Source: Salmonella enterica subsp. enterica serovar Choleraesuis
Lineage (GTDB): Bacteria > Pseudomonadota > Gammaproteobacteria > Enterobacterales > Enterobacteriaceae
Length of the DNA: 64,000 nt
NCBI GenBank assembly: GCA_022846635.1
Contig: AP025685.1
Coordinates: 2,480,001-2,544,000, forward strand
Direction: 5' to 3'
This document shows, piece after piece, positions 61,084-64,000 of this stretch (position 1 is its first letter; each line of letters begins with the position of its first letter). The notes beneath the pieces were generated by a model. The model worked only from the letters and a program-made list of their open reading frames with translations. It ran no database searches and was not told where the DNA came from. The translations under genes were made by a program, and so were the position numbers.

Positions 61084-62517
61084 TTAATGATTGCGAATGT
61101 ATTCGTCCATCTCGGTTTTCAGGTTGTCAGATTTGGTACCGAAGATAGCCTGGACACCAGAACCTGCCACCACAACCCCTGCCGCACCCAGTTTTTTCAG
61201 GCCAGCCTGGTCAACCTTAGCCACATCGGCTACAGAGACACGCAGACGAGTGATACAGGCATCAAGGTTAGTAATGTTTTCTTTACCGCCGAATGCGGAT
61301 ACCAGAGCCGGAGCCATCTCGCCGGTAGCAGCACCTTTGGTTTCTGCTGCGGTGTCTTCACGACCCGGAGTTTTCAAATCCAGTGCTTTAATCAGCACGC
61401 GGAACACAGTGTAGTAAACCGCGGCATAGCACAGACCGATAATTGGGAACAGCCACAGTTTGCTGCTGTTACCGCTCAGCACGATAAAGTCGATAAGACC
61501 GTGTGAGAAGCTGGTGCCGTCACGCATACCCAGCAGAATACAGATTGGGAACGCAAGGCCTGCCAGAATCGCATGAATTACATACAGAATCGGCGCCACA
61601 AACATGAAGGAGAACTCGATAGGCTCGGTAATCCCGGTCAGGAATGCGGTCAGCGCGGCGGAGATCATGATACCGCCAACTTTAGCGCGGTTCTCAGGTT
61701 TAGCAGAGTGCCAGATAGCGATAGCAGCAGCCGGCAGACCATACATTTTGAACAGGAAGCCGCCAGACAGTTTACCCGCAGTCGGGTCGCCCGCCATGTA
61801 ACGAGGGATATCGCCGTGGAATACCTGACCCGCTGCGTTGGTGAACTCACCAATCTGCATCTGGAAAGGAACGTTCCAGATATGATGCAGGCCGAATGGT
61901 ACCAGGCAACGCTCGATGAAGCCGTAGATACCAAACGCCACTACCGGGTTCTGATAAGCAGCCCACTGAGAGAAGGTTTGAATAGCAGAGCCAACCGGTG
62001 GCCAGATGAACGCCAGAACCACACCGAAGATAATAGCGGTCAGACCAGAGATAATTGGAACGAAGCGCTTGCCGGCAAAGAAGCCTAAATACTCAGGCAG
62101 TTTGATCCGATAGAAGCGGTTAAACATATACGCGGCAATAGAACCGGCAATAATACCGCCCAGAACCCCGGTATCGGCCAGATGCTTAGCGGCAATCTCT
62201 TCGCCCGGCATGTGCAGAACCAGAGGAGCGACCACTGCCATGGTTTTAACCATGATGCCGTATGCCACCACCGACGCCAGCGCAGAAACGCCGTCGTTGT
62301 TAGTAAAACCGAGAGCCACGCCGATAGCAAAGATCAGGGGCATGTTGGCAAATACCGAACCACCCGCCTCAGCCATTACATGGGAAACTACTTCTGGCAA
62401 CCAGCTGAAGTTTGCAGAGCCGACGCCCAGCAGGATACCTGCGATAGGCAATACGGATACTGGCAGCATCAGCGATTTACCTACCTTTTGCAGGTTAGCA
62501 AACGCGTTCTTAAACAT
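61084..62517 (-). CDS. ptsG: glucose-specific PTS enzyme IICB (PtsG)
   Basis: Glucose permease-phosphotransferase. 477 residues as in E. coli. IIC domain of about ten helices (1-385), a linker, then IIB with phosphorylated Cys421 ([12 protein letters not shown]). It phosphorylates glucose during entry with phosphate from Crr (IIA-Glc). Upstream signals for CRP, Mlc and SgrS are visible. fhuE, present between ptsG and hinT in E. coli, is absent. Confidence 0.99.
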   Translation of the reverse strand: MFKNAFANLQKVGKSLMLPVSVLPIAGILLGVGSANFSWLPEVVSHVMAEAGGSVFANMPLIFAIGVALGFTNNDGVSALASVVAYGIMVKTMAVVAPLVLHMPGEEIAAKHLADTGVLGGIIAGSIAAYMFNRFYRIKLPEYLGFFAGKRFVPIISGLTAIIFGVVLAFIWPPVGSAIQTFSQWAAYQNPVVAFGIYGFIERCLVPFGLHHIWNVPFQMQIGEFTNAAGQVFHGDIPRYMAGDPTAGKLSGGFLFKMYGLPAAAIAIWHSAKPENRAKVGGIMISAALTAFLTGITEPIEFSFMFVAPILYVIHAILAGLAFPICILLGMRDGTSFSHGLIDFIVLSGNSSKLWLFPIIGLCYAAVYYTVFRVLIKALDLKTPGREDTAAETKGAATGEMAPALVSAFGGKENITNLDACITRLRVSVADVAKVDQAGLKKLGAAGVVVAGSGVQAIFGTKSDNLKTEMDEYIRNH

Positions 62518-62525
62518 AATCTAAT

Positions 62526-62540
62526 GTGCTCCTGAGTATT
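62526..62540 (-). promoter_or_regulatory. SgrS small-RNA pairing site in ptsG leader
   Basis: The leader contains AATACTCAGGAGCAC spanning the Shine-Dalgarno, the same sequence paired by SgrS in E. coli ptsG mRNA. It implies sugar-phosphate stress control by an SgrS located elsewhere. Confidence 0.85.
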
Positions 62541-62618
62541 TTTACTTTGTGCGTATTCCTGAGTGGCGAATACACATGCCTGCATGCCAGGCTTAAAGCG
62601 TCTCTTAAATGGACGCCT

Positions 62619-62645
62619 TTTATTTATTACGAAGAGTAAAATAAA
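62619..62645 (-). promoter_or_regulatory. Mlc operator-like site upstream of ptsG
   Basis: TTATTAC-GAAGA-GTAAAATAA is an imperfect palindrome like the Mlc/NagC consensus, about 100 bp before the ptsG start and close to the CRP site. In E. coli Mlc represses ptsG from such a site. Confidence 0.65.
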
Positions 62646-62659
62646 TGGCCTGAATGTTG

Positions 62660-62675
62660 TTTGACGGCTATCACA
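62660..62675 (-). promoter_or_regulatory. CRP site upstream of ptsG
   Basis: TTTGA-CGGCTA-TCACA (one mismatch from TGTGA-N6-TCACA). It corresponds to CRP site I of E. coli ptsG and lies next to the Mlc-like site. Confidence 0.8.
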
Positions 62676-62769
62676 ATTCCCAGGTCAGCCAGTCAGATAT
62701 CTGCTTAAAGTCATTCAATTATTTACAAAACTGGCCACTTAATCGGCACTACAGGATATTGTCTTACAA

Positions 62770-62808
62770 ATAAAGCGGCTAAAGGAATAGCCTTAAGCCG
62801 CTTTATTA
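62770..62808 (-). terminator. tatD (ycfH) terminator
   Basis: Stem taaagcggct (62771-62780) / agccgcttta (62796-62805), with an inner aaggaatagcctt hairpin. Just beyond the tatD stop. Confidence 0.85.
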
Positions 62809-62828
62809 CGAGCTGCAAAATAAATCTT

Positions 62829-63623
62829 TTAGCCGAGGGTCAGCCGGTCCTTTGAAACATGGAACAAGTTGCCAAAATTTGCCGTTGTCGCTTCTGCCAG
62901 GGCTTCGATCGAGACGCCTTTTAGCACCGCCAGATATTCGGCCACATCGCGAGTCAGCGCCGGCTGATTCTCTTTACCGCGATGCGGCACCGGAGCCAGG
63001 TAAGGAGAATCGGTCTCTACCAGTAAGCGATCGAGCGGCACGTAGCGCGCAGCATCGCGTAACTGATCGGCAGTGCGGAAGGTCAAAATCCCTGAAAATG
63101 AGATATAGAAACCCATATCCAGCAGTTTACCCGCCGTTTCTCTATCCTCAGTGAAACAATGCAACACGCCGCCGCAATCGCTCACCTGCTCTTCTCGCAG
63201 CACGTTCAGGGTATCTTCGCGGGCATCACGTGTATGAACGATGACCGGTTTGTTCAATTCGCGGCCAATGCGAATATGGTCGCGGAAACAGGCCAGCTGC
63301 TGCTCGCGAGTTTCTGGCGCATAGAAATAGTCCAGGCCGGTCTCCCCCATCGCTACAACGTTTGGCTCTGCGGCAAGGCGGCGCAGATCTTCAACATCGT
63401 AGGGCTCATCCTGATTAAGTGGATGAATACCGCAGGAAAATGCAACGTTAGGACGCTCCCCGACTAAATCGCGCATTGCGCGATACCCCGGCAGCGTGGT
63501 GGCAACAGCCAGACAAAAGCGCACATCGCGCTCTGCGGCTTTAGCCAGTACATCATCCACGTCGCGATGCAACTTCTCATAATCCAGCCCGTCAAGGTGG
63601 CAGTGAGAATCTACTAAAAACAT
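62829..63623 (-). CDS. ycfH: TatD-family metal-dependent hydrolase YcfH
   Basis: 264 residues (E. coli 265). TIM-barrel metal hydrolase of the TatD family: VDSHCHLD at the N-terminus, then GETGLDYFY, VIVHTRDA, and ETDSPYLAP. Likely a 3'-5' exonuclease-type DNase as in TatD homologues. The start is the ATG at 63623; the longer frame to 63716 overlaps holB and is not used. It lies 10 bp after holB. Confidence 0.95.
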   Translation of the reverse strand: MFLVDSHCHLDGLDYEKLHRDVDDVLAKAAERDVRFCLAVATTLPGYRAMRDLVGERPNVAFSCGIHPLNQDEPYDVEDLRRLAAEPNVVAMGETGLDYFYAPETREQQLACFRDHIRIGRELNKPVIVHTRDAREDTLNVLREEQVSDCGGVLHCFTEDRETAGKLLDMGFYISFSGILTFRTADQLRDAARYVPLDRLLVETDSPYLAPVPHRGKENQPALTRDVAEYLAVLKGVSIEALAEATTANFGNLFHVSKDRLTLG

Positions 63624-63633
63624 ATTTACTCTC

Positions 63634-64000
63634 TTATAGATGTGGCAGCGTTGGAATAACGCCTGGCTCCAGCGCCCGCTCCCAGCGGAGTAGCATCTCG
63701 GTGAGCAATAGCTCACGGTTAATGCCAGGAACGCTAACCAGCTGCTGCCGGCAGGTGAGGATTTGTCCGAGCATCATATGTAAAATCATGTCGGACTGGC
63801 GATTAGCCAGCTTTTCAATCAGTGGTGCCTGGTCGAGATTAACCATAGCGCCACTCGCCCCGCGCCGCCATTTCACGGCATCCAGCAGCAGAGCGCTGAG
63901 CCAGTCCAGGCGTTCAACGGCCCGATCGTCATTCAGCTCACTACGCAACGCCAGCAAATCGCTACTTTCCTGTGCCTTATTCAGAGCCTGGCACAGCATT
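63634..64000 (-). CDS. holB: DNA polymerase III delta-prime subunit HolB, C-terminal part
   Basis: Partial: the start is beyond the right end. The visible 122 residues are the C-terminal collar domain of the clamp-loader delta-prime subunit: RLDWLSALLLDAVKWRRGA, VPGINRELLLTEMLLRWE and the ending PHL agree with E. coli HolB. It precedes ycfH and ptsG as in E. coli. Confidence 0.93.
   Translation of the reverse strand, partial: MLCQALNKAQESSDLLALRSELNDDRAVERLDWLSALLLDAVKWRRGASGAMVNLDQAPLIEKLANRQSDMILHMMLGQILTCRQQLVSVPGINRELLLTEMLLRWERALEPGVIPTLPHL

Overview
The window is chromosomal DNA from a member of the Enterobacteriaceae close to Escherichia. Most proteins resemble their E. coli counterparts closely in length, motifs and gene order, but differ at many positions and in accessory content, so it is not E. 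coli itself. The secreted class A acid phosphatase at about 22 kb closely resembles the one I recall from Shimwellia (Escherichia) blattae, which hints at that part of the family; the genus cannot be fixed from the sequence alone. I see no prophage, IS element, CRISPR array, rRNA or tRNA. Codes are dense, with short intergenic gaps and clear rho-independent terminators.

Region 1 (1-19.5 kb) follows the E. coli 40-minute order with substitutions: sppA (end), ansA, pncA, msrB-yeaC, gapA, yeaD, mipA, prkA(yeaG)-yeaH, [cho, an EamA transporter, an eptA-type lipid A phosphoethanolamine transferase with a PmrA-box-like site, an unknown membrane protein], yeaK, yoaI, nimR/nimT, yeaO, an unknown frame, yoaF. 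The E. coli genes yeaE, yeaI and yeaJ are absent and the bracketed block sits where yeaI-yeaJ would be.

Region 2 (19.6-27.3 kb) is accessory: an OprD-type porin, a DUF1471 periplasmic protein, a YgdI/YgdR-like lipoprotein, a class A acid phosphatase, an AI-2E-family exporter related to TqsA, the thiosulfate importer tsuA-tsuB (yeeE-yeeD), and an AT-rich stretch with a 111-residue unknown protein and a 45-residue membrane peptide.

Region 3 (27.3-64 kb) follows the E. coli 25-minute order without the e14 prophage: icd, rluE, (DUF1311 insertion), nudJ, mnmA, hflD, purB, phoP-phoQ, roxA, pepT, potABCD, cobB, nagK, lolE-lolD-lolC, a CigR/RcnB-like Gly/Asn-rich protein in the place of ycfT, mfd, ldtC, bhsA, comR, ycfJ, ndh, ycfP, nagZ, thiK, lpoB, ycfL, hinT, ptsG, tatD and the end of holB. 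fhuE, found between hinT and ptsG in E. coli, is missing. Two blocks far apart in E. coli are therefore joined here through Region 2.

The functional themes are envelope biology (LolCDE lipoprotein release, LpoB, LdtC, NagZ/NagK wall recycling, MipA, EptA, PhoPQ), central metabolism (GapA, Icd, PtsG, Ndh, PurB), RNA modification (MnmA, RluE), repair (Cho, Mfd) and stress physiology (PrkA-YeaH, BhsA/ComR, MsrB). Several regulatory sites can be read directly: a sigma-54 promoter before prkA, CRP sites before gapA and ptsG, a PmrA box before eptA, a PhoP box before phoP, an intragenic PurR operator in purB, FNR sites before ndh, and the SgrS pairing site of ptsG.
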